From: Spirochaetales bacterium
Lineage (GTDB): Bacteria; Spirochaetota; Spirochaetia; DSM-2461
Assembly: GCA_002748225.1 (NCBI GenBank)
Contig: PDRU01000060.1
Span: forward strand, 1-6,750
Reading direction: 5' to 3'
DNA: 6,750 nt
Shown here: one piece after another, positions 1 to 4,874 of the stretch
How positions within the stretch are numbered: the first letter of the stretch is position 1
How the letters are laid out: each line of letters opens with the position of its first letter
Notes under the pieces: generated by a model
What the model was told of the DNA's origin: nothing
The model's database searches: none
Seen by the model: only the letters and a program-made list of their open reading frames with translations
Translations under genes and position numbers: made by a program

Positions 1-84
1 GGAGGGGGTGGGATTCGAACCCACGGCAGGTTGCCCCGCACCGGTTTTCAAGACCGGCCCCTTAAACCGCTCGGTCACCCCTCC
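1..84 (-). tRNA. tRNA-Ser(UGA), lacking its last base(s) at the window edge
   Basis: Read on the minus strand this folds as a complete class II tRNA. The 7-bp acceptor stem is GGAGGGG with CCCCTCC. The anticodon stem CCGGT/ACCGG encloses the loop CTTGAAA, giving anticodon UGA (plus-strand positions 48-50). A long variable arm, GCGGG-loop-CCTGC, is typical of serine tRNAs. The T arm is GTGGG-TTCGAAT-CCCAC. The acceptor stem ends exactly at position 1, so the discriminator base and any encoded CCA lie outside the window. It should decode UCA and, by wobble, other UCN codons. Confidence 0.96.
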
Positions 85-98
85 TGTACCGGATATGC

Positions 99-128
99 AA
101 GTTAGCCGGAAATCGGGGTATTTGTCAA
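99..128 (-). promoter_or_regulatory. Probable promoter of the tRNA-Ser gene
   Basis: The minus strand carries a perfect -35 hexamer TTGACA (plus positions 123-128). It is followed 18 bases later by TAACTT (99-104), a weak -10 match of 3 of 6. Transcription would begin about 7 bases further on, leaving a leader of less than 10 bases before the tRNA. The position, just outside parB and directly upstream of the tRNA, fits. The -10 is poor, so the exact start is uncertain. Confidence 0.5.
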
Positions 129-164
129 TGAATCAGCCGGCTTTCGGGGCGTTTTCTTTCAGGA

Positions 165-1064
165 TTACTCCGCAGAAGAAAAGATAACTTCATATATCCG
201 GTCAAGGTCGTTCTGATTAAACCAGGATATTTCCATTTTTCCTTTGTTCATGTTCCCTTTCAGAGCCACACGGGTTCCAAGTTTTTCTATGAATTTCTGT
301 TCCAGCGCTGCCATTTCCGGATCTGCCGGACGTGCTGAAACCGATGCCGCCGGACGGCTTCCGGAACCGCCTTTATGCCCGCGGTTCATTTCCGTGGCAG
401 CCGTTTCGGCTTCCCTGACAGACAGGTTTCTGTTAACAATGTTATGAAACAACAGCTGCTGATCTGCCGGGTTGGTTACGGAAAGCAGGGCGCGGGCATG
501 TCCCGGTGTCAGTTCCCCCTCTTCCATGGAGGCTTTTATGCTTTCGGGAAGTTTGAGCAAGCGCAGGCTGTTGGCTACTGTGGAACGGTTTTTTCCAACC
601 TTGTCGGCCACCTCCTGCTGAGAAAGATTCAAGGCTTCCATTAAATTATAATAGGCCCTGGCCTCTTCCAGAGGAGAAAGGTCTTCCCTCTGAATATTTT
701 CAACAAGCGCTATTTCCAGTTTCTGTTCCCGGGTAAAGTCGCGCACAATAACCGGAACTTCTTCCAGGCCGGCCTCTTTGGCAGCCCTCCAGCGGCGCTC
801 TCCGGCTATTATAATAAAAGTACCGTCCGATTTCTTTTCAGCCAGTATGGGCTGAATAATGCCCTGCTGGCGAATGGATTCCGCCAGTTCCGAAAGAGCC
901 GCGGGATCGAATTTGGTCCGGGGCTGTTCAGGATTAGGCTGAATCCGCGCCAGAGGAAGAGTCTGCACGCCTTCAATTCCTATAGAAGCTTCGGGCAGCG
1001 ACATATCAATATCTTCACCCAGAAGCGCTTCTACTCCCTGTCCCAGAGCTTTTTTCCTAGCCAC
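165..1064 (-). CDS. parB: Chromosome-partitioning protein ParB (Spo0J family)
   Basis: A 299-aa ParB of normal length. Seen in order: a basic N-terminus with an LGQG-LL motif (residues 1-16), which in this family contacts ParA; NPEQPR (44-49) and GERRWRA (88-94), the conserved boxes of the ParB/Srx-like CTPase domain; ENIQREDLSPLEEA (122-135); a helix-turn-helix for parS recognition (about 147-173); a Gly/Ser/Pro/Ala-rich linker (about 230-250); and a C-terminal dimerisation domain (about 250-299). In this family ParB binds parS, loads as a CTP-gated sliding clamp and stimulates ParA ATPase. The GTG start is chosen because a perfect GGAGGT lies 8 bases upstream and the family N-terminus begins there. 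It overlaps the end of parA by 8 bp, so the two are almost certainly cotranscribed. Two perfect parS sites lie in the same window. No intrinsic terminator is visible downstream. Confidence 0.97.
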   Translation of the reverse strand: MARKKALGQGVEALLGEDIDMSLPEASIGIEGVQTLPLARIQPNPEQPRTKFDPAALSELAESIRQQGIIQPILAEKKSDGTFIIIAGERRWRAAKEAGLEEVPVIVRDFTREQKLEIALVENIQREDLSPLEEARAYYNLMEALNLSQQEVADKVGKNRSTVANSLRLLKLPESIKASMEEGELTPGHARALLSVTNPADQQLLFHNIVNRNLSVREAETAATEMNRGHKGGSGSRPAASVSARPADPEMAALEQKFIEKLGTRVALKGNMNKGKMEISWFNQNDLDRIYEVIFSSAE

Positions 1065-1824
1065 GTTTCATTACCTCCCGAGCCAGGGCCTCATAAGAGC
1101 GGGCTCCTATACAATTAGCATCGTACATATTTATGGGCACACCGTGACTCGGCGCTTCAGACAGCCGGATATTCCTCGGAATAACAGTTTTAAACAACAG
1201 TTCCGGATGCGCGCGGAAGGCGCCTTTTACCTGCTCTATCACTTCCTGTCCCAGCCGTGTGCGCGCGTCGTACATGGTAAACATAATACCGTCTATTTTG
1301 AGTTTGGGGTTTAATCCTTTCTGTATTCTTTTGATTGTCTGAAAAAGCATGTTCAGAAAACCTTCCAGCGCAAAAAATTCACACTGTAAAGGAACAATAA
1401 CCGATTCCGCCGCGACAAATCCGTTCAATGTAAGAACCCCCAGAGACGGCGGACAGTCTATAAAAATAAAATCATAATTGCGGCGTATTTCTTCCAGAGC
1501 CTTTTTCAGATATTTTTCCCGGCCTTCAACATCTACCAGCTCAACGGTGGCCCCGGAAAGACGCAAATCTGACGGAATAATATCCAAATTTTTCTGCGGT
1601 GTTGAGCAGACCGCTTCTTTTGCGGCTGTACGGCCGATAAGAACATCGTAAATACCAACGGCTGTTTTTCTGATACCCACACTGCTGCTCAGATTTCCCT
1701 GCGGATCAAAATCAACCAGCAGAACTTTTTTTCCGGCAGCCGCGATATAGGCTCCAATATTCACCGCGGAGGTGGTTTTTCCCACCCCTCCCTTCTGGTT
1801 TGCAAATACAACGGTCTTACCCAT
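1057..1824 (-). CDS. parA: Chromosome-partitioning ATPase ParA (Soj family)
   Basis: A 255-aa member of the deviant-Walker ParA/MinD ATPases. Visible motifs are the Walker A KGGVGKTT (residues 11-18, with signature lysine 11 and catalytic-loop lysine 16), the A' box VDFDPQGN (37-44), the Walker B FIDCPPS (121-127), and the C-terminal PRNIRLSEAPSHG (216-228) that is characteristic of chromosomal Soj/ParA. No N-terminal DNA-binding extension is present, as expected for the short chromosomal type. Such proteins dimerise on ATP, bind DNA nonspecifically and are released by ParB-stimulated hydrolysis, moving the origin region. It is the first gene of a parA-parB operon. The ATG at 1824 gives the standard N-terminus, but no Shine-Dalgarno site precedes it; a -10-like TATTAT ends 6 bases before it, so the mRNA may be leaderless. 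Confidence 0.97.
   Translation of the reverse strand: MGKTVVFANQKGGVGKTTSAVNIGAYIAAAGKKVLLVDFDPQGNLSSSVGIRKTAVGIYDVLIGRTAAKEAVCSTPQKNLDIIPSDLRLSGATVELVDVEGREKYLKKALEEIRRNYDFIFIDCPPSLGVLTLNGFVAAESVIVPLQCEFFALEGFLNMLFQTIKRIQKGLNPKLKIDGIMFTMYDARTRLGQEVIEQVKGAFRAHPELLFKTVIPRNIRLSEAPSHGVPINMYDANCIGARSYEALAREVMKRG
1073..1078 (-). promoter_or_regulatory. Ribosome binding site deciding the parB GTG start
   Basis: GGAGGT on the minus strand, inside the 3' end of parA and 8 bases before the GTG at 1064-1062. It is a full-strength Shine-Dalgarno site. It supports the GTG over the next in-frame start, Met21, which would remove the ParA-contacting N-terminus. Confidence 0.8.
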
Positions 1825-1830
1825 GGGGCG

Positions 1831-1859
1831 ATAATATCACCGCCGGCCCGCTTGACCAA
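1831..1859 (-). promoter_or_regulatory. Candidate parAB promoter, possibly giving a leaderless mRNA
   Basis: On the minus strand TATTAT (plus 1831-1836; 5 of 6 to the -10 consensus) lies 6 bases before the parA ATG. A weak -35, TTGGTC (1854-1859), lies 17 bases further upstream. The expected start of transcription would coincide with the A of the ATG. This agrees with the missing ribosome binding site. The -35 match is poor, so this is a sequence-based inference only. Confidence 0.4.
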
Positions 1860-1878
1860 CCCGTTTGTCGGGTCTAAT
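1852..1878 (+). promoter_or_regulatory. Candidate promoter of the Nfu gene, overlapping the parAB promoter
   Basis: TTGACC (1852-1857; 5 of 6 to the -35 consensus) and TCTAAT (1873-1878; 5 of 6 to the -10 consensus) are separated by only 15 bases, shorter than the usual 17. The -10 ends 8 bases before the ATG, so the leader would be absent or a base or two. The -35 overlaps the putative -35 of parA on the other strand. A short perfect inverted repeat, ACCCG-TTTGT-CGGGT (1859-1873), fills the spacer and could bind a regulator. Confidence 0.35.
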
Positions 1879-1886
1879 CTCAAAAT

Positions 1887-2108
1887 ATGAAAGAATTAGT
1901 TGAAACCGCAATTGAAAACATACGCCCGGCCCTGCAGGCTGACGGAGGAGATGTTGAATTTGTTTCCGTTGATGAAACCGGAAATGTTCTTGTCCGCCTT
2001 ATGGGAGCATGCAACGGCTGCCCCATGGCCACAATGACCCTGAAACAGGGAATTGAAACATATTTAAAGAAAGTTGTTCCCGGCGTAACGTCTGTAGAAC
2101 AGGAATAG
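1887..2108 (+). CDS. Stand-alone NifU C-terminal domain (Nfu-type) iron-sulfur carrier
   Basis: A 73-aa protein consisting only of the Nfu domain. The N-terminal helix carries NIRPALQADGGDVEFV (residues 11-26), a hallmark of the family. The CNGC motif (Cys42 and Cys45, in GACNGCPMA) supplies the ligands for a [4Fe-4S] cluster shared between two subunits. Family members accept clusters from the assembly scaffold and deliver them to apoproteins in the cytoplasm. The NifU N-terminal scaffold and 2Fe-2S domains are absent, which is normal for the small free-standing form. It is divergent from parA across 62 bp and has no Shine-Dalgarno site before its ATG. The start is fixed by the family N-terminus and the lack of an upstream alternative. 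Its specific client proteins cannot be told from the sequence. Confidence 0.93.
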   Translation: MKELVETAIENIRPALQADGGDVEFVSVDETGNVLVRLMGACNGCPMATMTLKQGIETYLKKVVPGVTSVEQE

Positions 2109-2120
2109 GCTGTTTTTTTT
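2098..2120 (+). terminator. Weak possible intrinsic terminator after the Nfu gene
   Basis: AACAG (2098-2102) can pair with CTGTT (2110-2114) around a 7-base loop, followed directly by a run of eight T (2113-2120), and then by further T-rich stretches to about 2137. The stem is only 5 bp, AT-rich, and starts inside the last codons of the gene. It is a marginal terminator, although the repeated T runs make termination here plausible. Confidence 0.3.
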
Positions 2121-2203
2121 CATTTTTTTCCTGTTTTTTCCTCTATCAGCAGATCCGGGTAACAAAAATATAGTTTCTTGTCGATAATTAAAAAAAATGT
2201 GGA

Positions 2204-2231
2204 TTTACTGAAAAAATGGTATATCTATTAT
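2204..2231 (+). promoter_or_regulatory. Probable promoter of the adenosine deaminase gene
   Basis: TTTACT (2204-2209; 4 of 6 to the -35 consensus) and TATTAT (2226-2231; 5 of 6 to the -10 consensus) are 16 bases apart in a very AT-rich stretch. Transcription would start near 2238, giving a leader of about 20 bases that contains the ribosome binding site. An alternative -10, TATATT, lies 3 bases downstream. The upstream A tracts could act as an UP-like element. Confidence 0.5.
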
Positions 2232-2248
2232 ATTAGCCTTAATTATCC

Positions 2249-2253
2249 AGAGG
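2249..2253 (+). promoter_or_regulatory. Ribosome binding site deciding the add ATG start
   Basis: AGAGG lies 6 bases before the ATG at 2260. A TTG two codons upstream (2254) is in frame, but it would sit directly against this site with no spacing. The ATG is therefore the better start. Confidence 0.6.
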
Positions 2254-2259
2254 TTGCAG

Positions 2260-3345
2260 ATGGCTCTCGCAGACAGCAAACATAAGCAAAACATCAAACC
2301 TTCCCGGGAAATTTTACTGGATTTACCCAAGATTGAAGTTCACCGGCATCTTGAAGGAACCTATCCTATTGAGTCTCTTTTCCGCATGGCTCAAAAAAAC
2401 AAACTTGATGTTCCTGGTAATCTGGATGATTTTAAACGCGAATTTCAATTTCCCAAAAACCATAAACCCGATTTCCTTCTTTTTTTAAGTAAATTCAAGA
2501 AATTCTGGTATAAAGACATAAACGATGTCGCCAGTATTGCCTACGATTCTGTAAAGTCGTTTAAAGAAGAAGCTCTTCATTATATTGAGCTTCGTTTTAA
2601 TCCTCTGCACTTTACCGAACTTACCGGACTGGATCCCAAAGAAGTAACCCGCACTATTATTTCCTCTTCCAACTCTGCCGCGAAAGAAATCAACCTGGAA
2701 ATTCGCTATCTGTTAACCTTTAACCGCCACATTCAAACCGCTCAGGAAATGATAAAAACCTACAAGGAACTTCTGGATGTTGATCTGAACGGTGTTGTGG
2801 GCATTGATCTGGCCGGGGATGAGTCGCACTTTCCGCCGGAGCTGTTTATAGAATTTTTTGACCTTATAAAAAAAGACGGACTTTTTGCCATAGATATCCA
2901 CGCCGGAGAAGTTACCGATTCCCAAAATGTCTGGGTAGCCATTGATCAGCTGCATGCCGACCGTATAGGTCATGGAGTAGGTGTACGCAACGACAAGAAA
3001 ATCCAGAAAGAAATAACCAGGCGGAATATTTTCCTGGCCCAGTGTATTACAAGCAACTACCAGACCGGCGCGTGGAAAAACGAAAAGACGCATCCCATGA
3101 AAAAACTGGTAAATGCCGGTGTTCCCGTTTCCATTGCTTCAGACGACCCCACAATTCAGGATTCTCTGTTAACCGATGATTATGAAAAAACTGTTAAATA
3201 CTTCGGATGGACACTGAACGATTTAATTCAAAGCAACCAAGCCTCTGTTTCCGGATGCTTCCTTTCAGACAGGGAAAAAACCCGGTTAACTCAAAGCTAC
3301 ACAGCCGCCGTGAACTCTTTTTTAAAGAAACATAATTTATTGTAA
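2260..3345 (+). CDS. add: Adenosine deaminase (metal-dependent, ADA family)
   Basis: A 361-aa TIM-barrel amidohydrolase of normal ADA length, predicted to convert adenosine (and deoxyadenosine) to inosine and ammonia in cytoplasmic purine salvage. All catalytic positions are visible: metal ligands His28 and His30 in HRHLEG; VVGIDLAGDE (179-188), the substrate-binding loop; His214 and Glu217 in HAGE; His238 in RIGHGV; and Asp295-Asp296 in SDDP. The segments YIELRFNP (108-115) and TSNYQTGA (264-271) also match ADA better than the related adenine deaminases. One oddity is Glu32: classical ADA has Asp here (HxHLDG), contacting the ribose 5'-hydroxyl, whereas adenine and aminodeoxyfutalosine deaminases often have Glu. 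Substrate preference is therefore less sure than fold and chemistry. It is monocistronic, with its own promoter and a good ribosome site. No terminator is obvious downstream. Confidence 0.9.
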   Translation: MALADSKHKQNIKPSREILLDLPKIEVHRHLEGTYPIESLFRMAQKNKLDVPGNLDDFKREFQFPKNHKPDFLLFLSKFKKFWYKDINDVASIAYDSVKSFKEEALHYIELRFNPLHFTELTGLDPKEVTRTIISSSNSAAKEINLEIRYLLTFNRHIQTAQEMIKTYKELLDVDLNGVVGIDLAGDESHFPPELFIEFFDLIKKDGLFAIDIHAGEVTDSQNVWVAIDQLHADRIGHGVGVRNDKKIQKEITRRNIFLAQCITSNYQTGAWKNEKTHPMKKLVNAGVPVSIASDDPTIQDSLLTDDYEKTVKYFGWTLNDLIQSNQASVSGCFLSDREKTRLTQSYTAAVNSFLKKHNLL

Positions 3346-3388
3346 TGCGGCCGCGCACTTAACGGAAATTTAGATTATTATAAACACT

Positions 3389-3575
3389 TTATCCACAGGC
3401 GCGTTTTTCTATCTCTCTGCTATATAAACAATTAACAGACAGCAAAGATCCAGGTGGCGGCGTAAGTTGTTACACTGTAAGCATTTAAACAAGCCTGATT
3501 CTTCCGGTTTTACTTTTAGGGGTTTAAAGCCGAAAAAGAAGTGTGAACGATCTTTTTGTCCACATTTTTTCCACA
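3389..3575 (+). other. Cluster of DnaA boxes, an origin-like or DnaA-regulated region
   Basis: The 262-bp gap between add and the lipoprotein start is 61% AT. It holds a perfect TTATCCACA (3389-3397) next to an AT-rich stretch (3366-3384), then TTGTCCACA (3556-3564) and TTTTCCACA (3567-3575), each one mismatch from the E. coli/B. subtilis consensus. The last two are in the same orientation and spaced by 11 bp, one helical turn, so DnaA molecules would sit on the same face. Outlying weaker matches are AAATCCACA (minus, 2198-2206) and TTATCCAGA (2243-2251). Such a cluster is found at oriC, at DnaA-titrating sites and at DnaA-controlled promoters. I cannot tell which applies. Three boxes are few for a full oriC. 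Confidence 0.45.
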
Positions 3576-3580
3576 ACCGT

Positions 3581-3602
3581 AAGCGTTCAACGCTTTTCTT
3601 TT
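3581..3602 (+). repeat. 15-bp palindrome followed by a T-rich run
   Basis: AAGCGTTCAACGCTT (3581-3595) is a perfect inverted repeat around a single central C, followed by a T-rich run to about 3605. As RNA it folds as a 5-bp stem with a 5-base loop and resembles a small intrinsic terminator. As DNA it resembles an operator. It lies 12 bases before the GTG proposed as the start of the lipoprotein gene and 6 bases after the second of the paired DnaA boxes. A similar but shorter palindrome, TTACACTGTAA, lies at 3470-3480. Its role is unknown. Confidence 0.45.
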
Positions 3603-3607
3603 TTTGT

Positions 3608-4486
3608 GTGAAAAAAATTAATTTTATTATTGAAAAACCTTTACTGCTGTTAACGGTGTTTCTACTATTCGGGTGTAAGCAGCCTCACGGACCCGCAGAA
3701 GCTCAAACCATCAATATTGCGGAAATTCCCGGTGTAACAATTCCGGTTCATGGCGAAATACCCGTTTCAGAAATATCAGAGACGGCACAATATACGGGAA
3801 CTATAACATGGTCTCCGGGGGATTCTCCTTTTAATAACCAAACTGTATATATAGCCTCCATTAATCTGACCGCAAAAAGCGGTTACACTCTTAACGGTGT
3901 TACACAGAACTTTTTTACTGTGGCAGGAGCAAATGTTGTCATAAATGATCCAGACTCCGGTTTAGTAACAGCATTCTTTCCAGAAACGAACACATATAAC
4001 ATTGGCGATACCGGTCCCAACAACTTTGGTATTGTCTTTTATGTAACAGACGGCGGAAAACACGGACTGGTTGCTGCGCCGGAGGATCTGAGTGAGTCTA
4101 AATTATGGATATACGGCGGACTTACACTAACAACAGCAAACGGCGGTACTTCAACTGAAATAGGAACAGGGCTGGCAAATACCAACGCCATTATAAATCA
4201 GTCAGGTCATTCCGGCAGTGCCGCGCAGCAATGCAAAGATTACACCGGCGGCGATTTTACCGACTGGTTTTTACCCTCTAAAGATGAATTGAACGCTATA
4301 TGGGACAACCTTGTTAACGATGGTTCCGGTTCAAACAACGGCATTGGCAGCTTTGAAGAGGACTATTATTGGTCATCATCTGAGTACAGTGCTCTTTATG
4401 CGCACTGCCAATCTTTTACAGACGGCGGGCAGGATACGGCGTTTAAAAGCGGCGCATATTATGTCCGCCCCGTCAGGGCCTTTTAA
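3608..4486 (+). CDS. Predicted surface lipoprotein with Ig-like and DUF1566 (Lcl C-terminal type) domains
   Basis: With the GTG start the product is 292 aa. Residues 2-22 form a type II signal peptide (KK at the N-terminus, then a Leu-rich core) ending in the lipobox LLFGC, so Cys23 would be lipidated. Residues about 32-127 form a beta-rich Ig/fibronectin-like unit with the surface-protein signature GYTLNGVTQNFFTVAGA (92-108). Residues about 131-292 match the DUF1566 domain: WFLPSKDEL (220-228), YYWSSSE (253-259) and the terminal VRPVRAF (286-292). Such proteins are exported and cell-surface, often in paralogous families in treponemes; their function is not known to me. The reading frame stays open up to a TTG at 3467 that has AGGTGG 9 bases before it, but that would put 47 unconvincing residues ahead of the signal peptide and would cover DnaA boxes. 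The GTG itself has no ribosome site, so the start is uncertain. Confidence 0.75.
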   Translation: MKKINFIIEKPLLLLTVFLLFGCKQPHGPAEAQTINIAEIPGVTIPVHGEIPVSEISETAQYTGTITWSPGDSPFNNQTVYIASINLTAKSGYTLNGVTQNFFTVAGANVVINDPDSGLVTAFFPETNTYNIGDTGPNNFGIVFYVTDGGKHGLVAAPEDLSESKLWIYGGLTLTTANGGTSTEIGTGLANTNAIINQSGHSGSAAQQCKDYTGGDFTDWFLPSKDELNAIWDNLVNDGSGSNNGIGSFEEDYYWSSSEYSALYAHCQSFTDGGQDTAFKSGAYYVRPVRAF

Positions 4487-4519
4487 TACTTTTTCTTTTC
4501 AATTACAGGGGGCAAGGTT

Positions 4520-4535
4520 TGTTTCACGTGAAACA
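4520..4535. promoter_or_regulatory. parS centromere site 1 (ParB binding site)
   Basis: TGTTTCACGTGAAACA is a perfect 16-bp palindrome identical to the classical B. subtilis parS sequence. ParB encoded at 165-1064 is the expected ligand; parS is where its CTP-dependent clamp loads. The site lies 34 bp after the lipoprotein stop codon, outside any real gene. It is followed by T and six A (4536-4542), exactly as at site 2. Confidence 0.95.
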
Positions 4536-4542
4536 TAAAAAA

Positions 4543-4819
4543 TACACTTCCTTCACGGCAGCACCGGTCAGCGGTTTGCCGTCTGTTTTGAATCCTCTTC
4601 CCGGCCGCTAAAACCATTTTTCGCCTGGATTAGAAAGCCGTCCGGCCGGGCGGAAGCCATACCCTTTTTCAACAACATCCAAAACTTTCCGCGTCCCGCC
4701 GCTTATCTGCAGCAGGGGTTTCTCTCTCTTAACCTGCCGCCGGCAGCCGCAGCGCTTACCCCCCCGGCAGGTACGCCCAAATAACAACTAATACGCCCGG
4801 TGCTCCCGCGGTTCTTTTT
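4543..4819. other. Spacer between the two parS sites, no convincing gene
   Basis: This stretch has no recognisable gene. It holds GC-rich inverted repeats: a near-palindrome at 4638-4653 (CCGTCCGGCCGGGCGG), ACCTGCCG (4732-4739) pairing with CGGCAGGT (4765-4772), and a competing hairpin CTGCC-GCC-GGCAG (4734-4746). Neither hairpin has a T run typical of a terminator. A 36-codon ATG-to-TGA frame exists on the minus strand (4568-4678) with GGAAAG 6 bases upstream, but it shows no family resemblance. The plus strand of the whole 4487-4893 gap has about 125 C and 81 G by hand count. Confidence 0.5.
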
Positions 4820-4826
4820 TCCAAAT

Positions 4827-4842
4827 TGTTTCACGTGAAACA
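4827..4842. promoter_or_regulatory. parS centromere site 2 (ParB binding site)
   Basis: This is a second perfect TGTTTCACGTGAAACA, 307 bp from site 1. It is directly followed by T and six A (4843-4849), and those As are also the T tract of the gyrA terminator on the minus strand. The parS core plus flank shared with site 1 is 24 bp long (4519-4542 and 4826-4849). ParB loaded here would face the 3' end of gyrA on one side and the GC-rich spacer on the other. Confidence 0.95.
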
Positions 4843-4843
4843 T

Positions 4844-4874
4844 AAAAAAGCCGCCGTTCCCATGAAACGGCGGC
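4844..4874 (-). terminator. Intrinsic terminator of gyrA
   Basis: On the minus strand, 19 bases after the gyrA stop codon, GCCGCCGTT pairs perfectly with AACGGCGGC (9 bp; plus positions 4866-4874 and 4850-4858) around a 7-base loop. Six T follow (plus 4849-4844). This is a textbook rho-independent terminator. It abuts parS site 2 with a single base between, so gyrA transcripts should stop just before entering the parS site. Confidence 0.93.

Noticed and set aside
87..164. Terminator for the parAB operon
   Set aside because: AGCCGG and CCGGCT can pair only across a loop of more than 20 bases, and no T run follows on the minus strand.
244..644. Plus-strand open frames over parB
   Set aside because: They oppose a complete ParB with all its motifs and have no recognisable domain.
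2254..2259. TTG start for adenosine deaminase, two codons upstream of the ATG
   Set aside because: The ribosome binding site AGAGG ends at 2253, leaving no spacing to the TTG, while the ATG at 2260 has 6 bases.
2713..3093. Open frame of 126 codons on the minus strand inside add
   Set aside because: It lies entirely within the strongly supported deaminase gene, shows no family motifs and has no ribosome site evident. It is an antisense shadow, as is the frame at 2760-2942.
3467..3607. N-terminal extension of the lipoprotein from the TTG at 3467
   Set aside because: It would add 47 Cys-, Lys- and Arg-rich residues before a complete lipoprotein signal peptide and cross DnaA boxes. It is kept as an alternative in the findings but is not the preferred start.
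4467..4500. Possible terminator after the lipoprotein (GCCC-CGTCA-GGGC followed by T-rich DNA)
   Set aside because: The stem is only 4 bp and lies within the last codons, and the T tract is interrupted. It is too weak to annotate.
4311..4538. 75-codon plus-strand frame running from the lipoprotein gene through parS site 1
   Set aside because: It is out of frame with the conserved DUF1566 domain and its last residues merely translate the parS palindrome.
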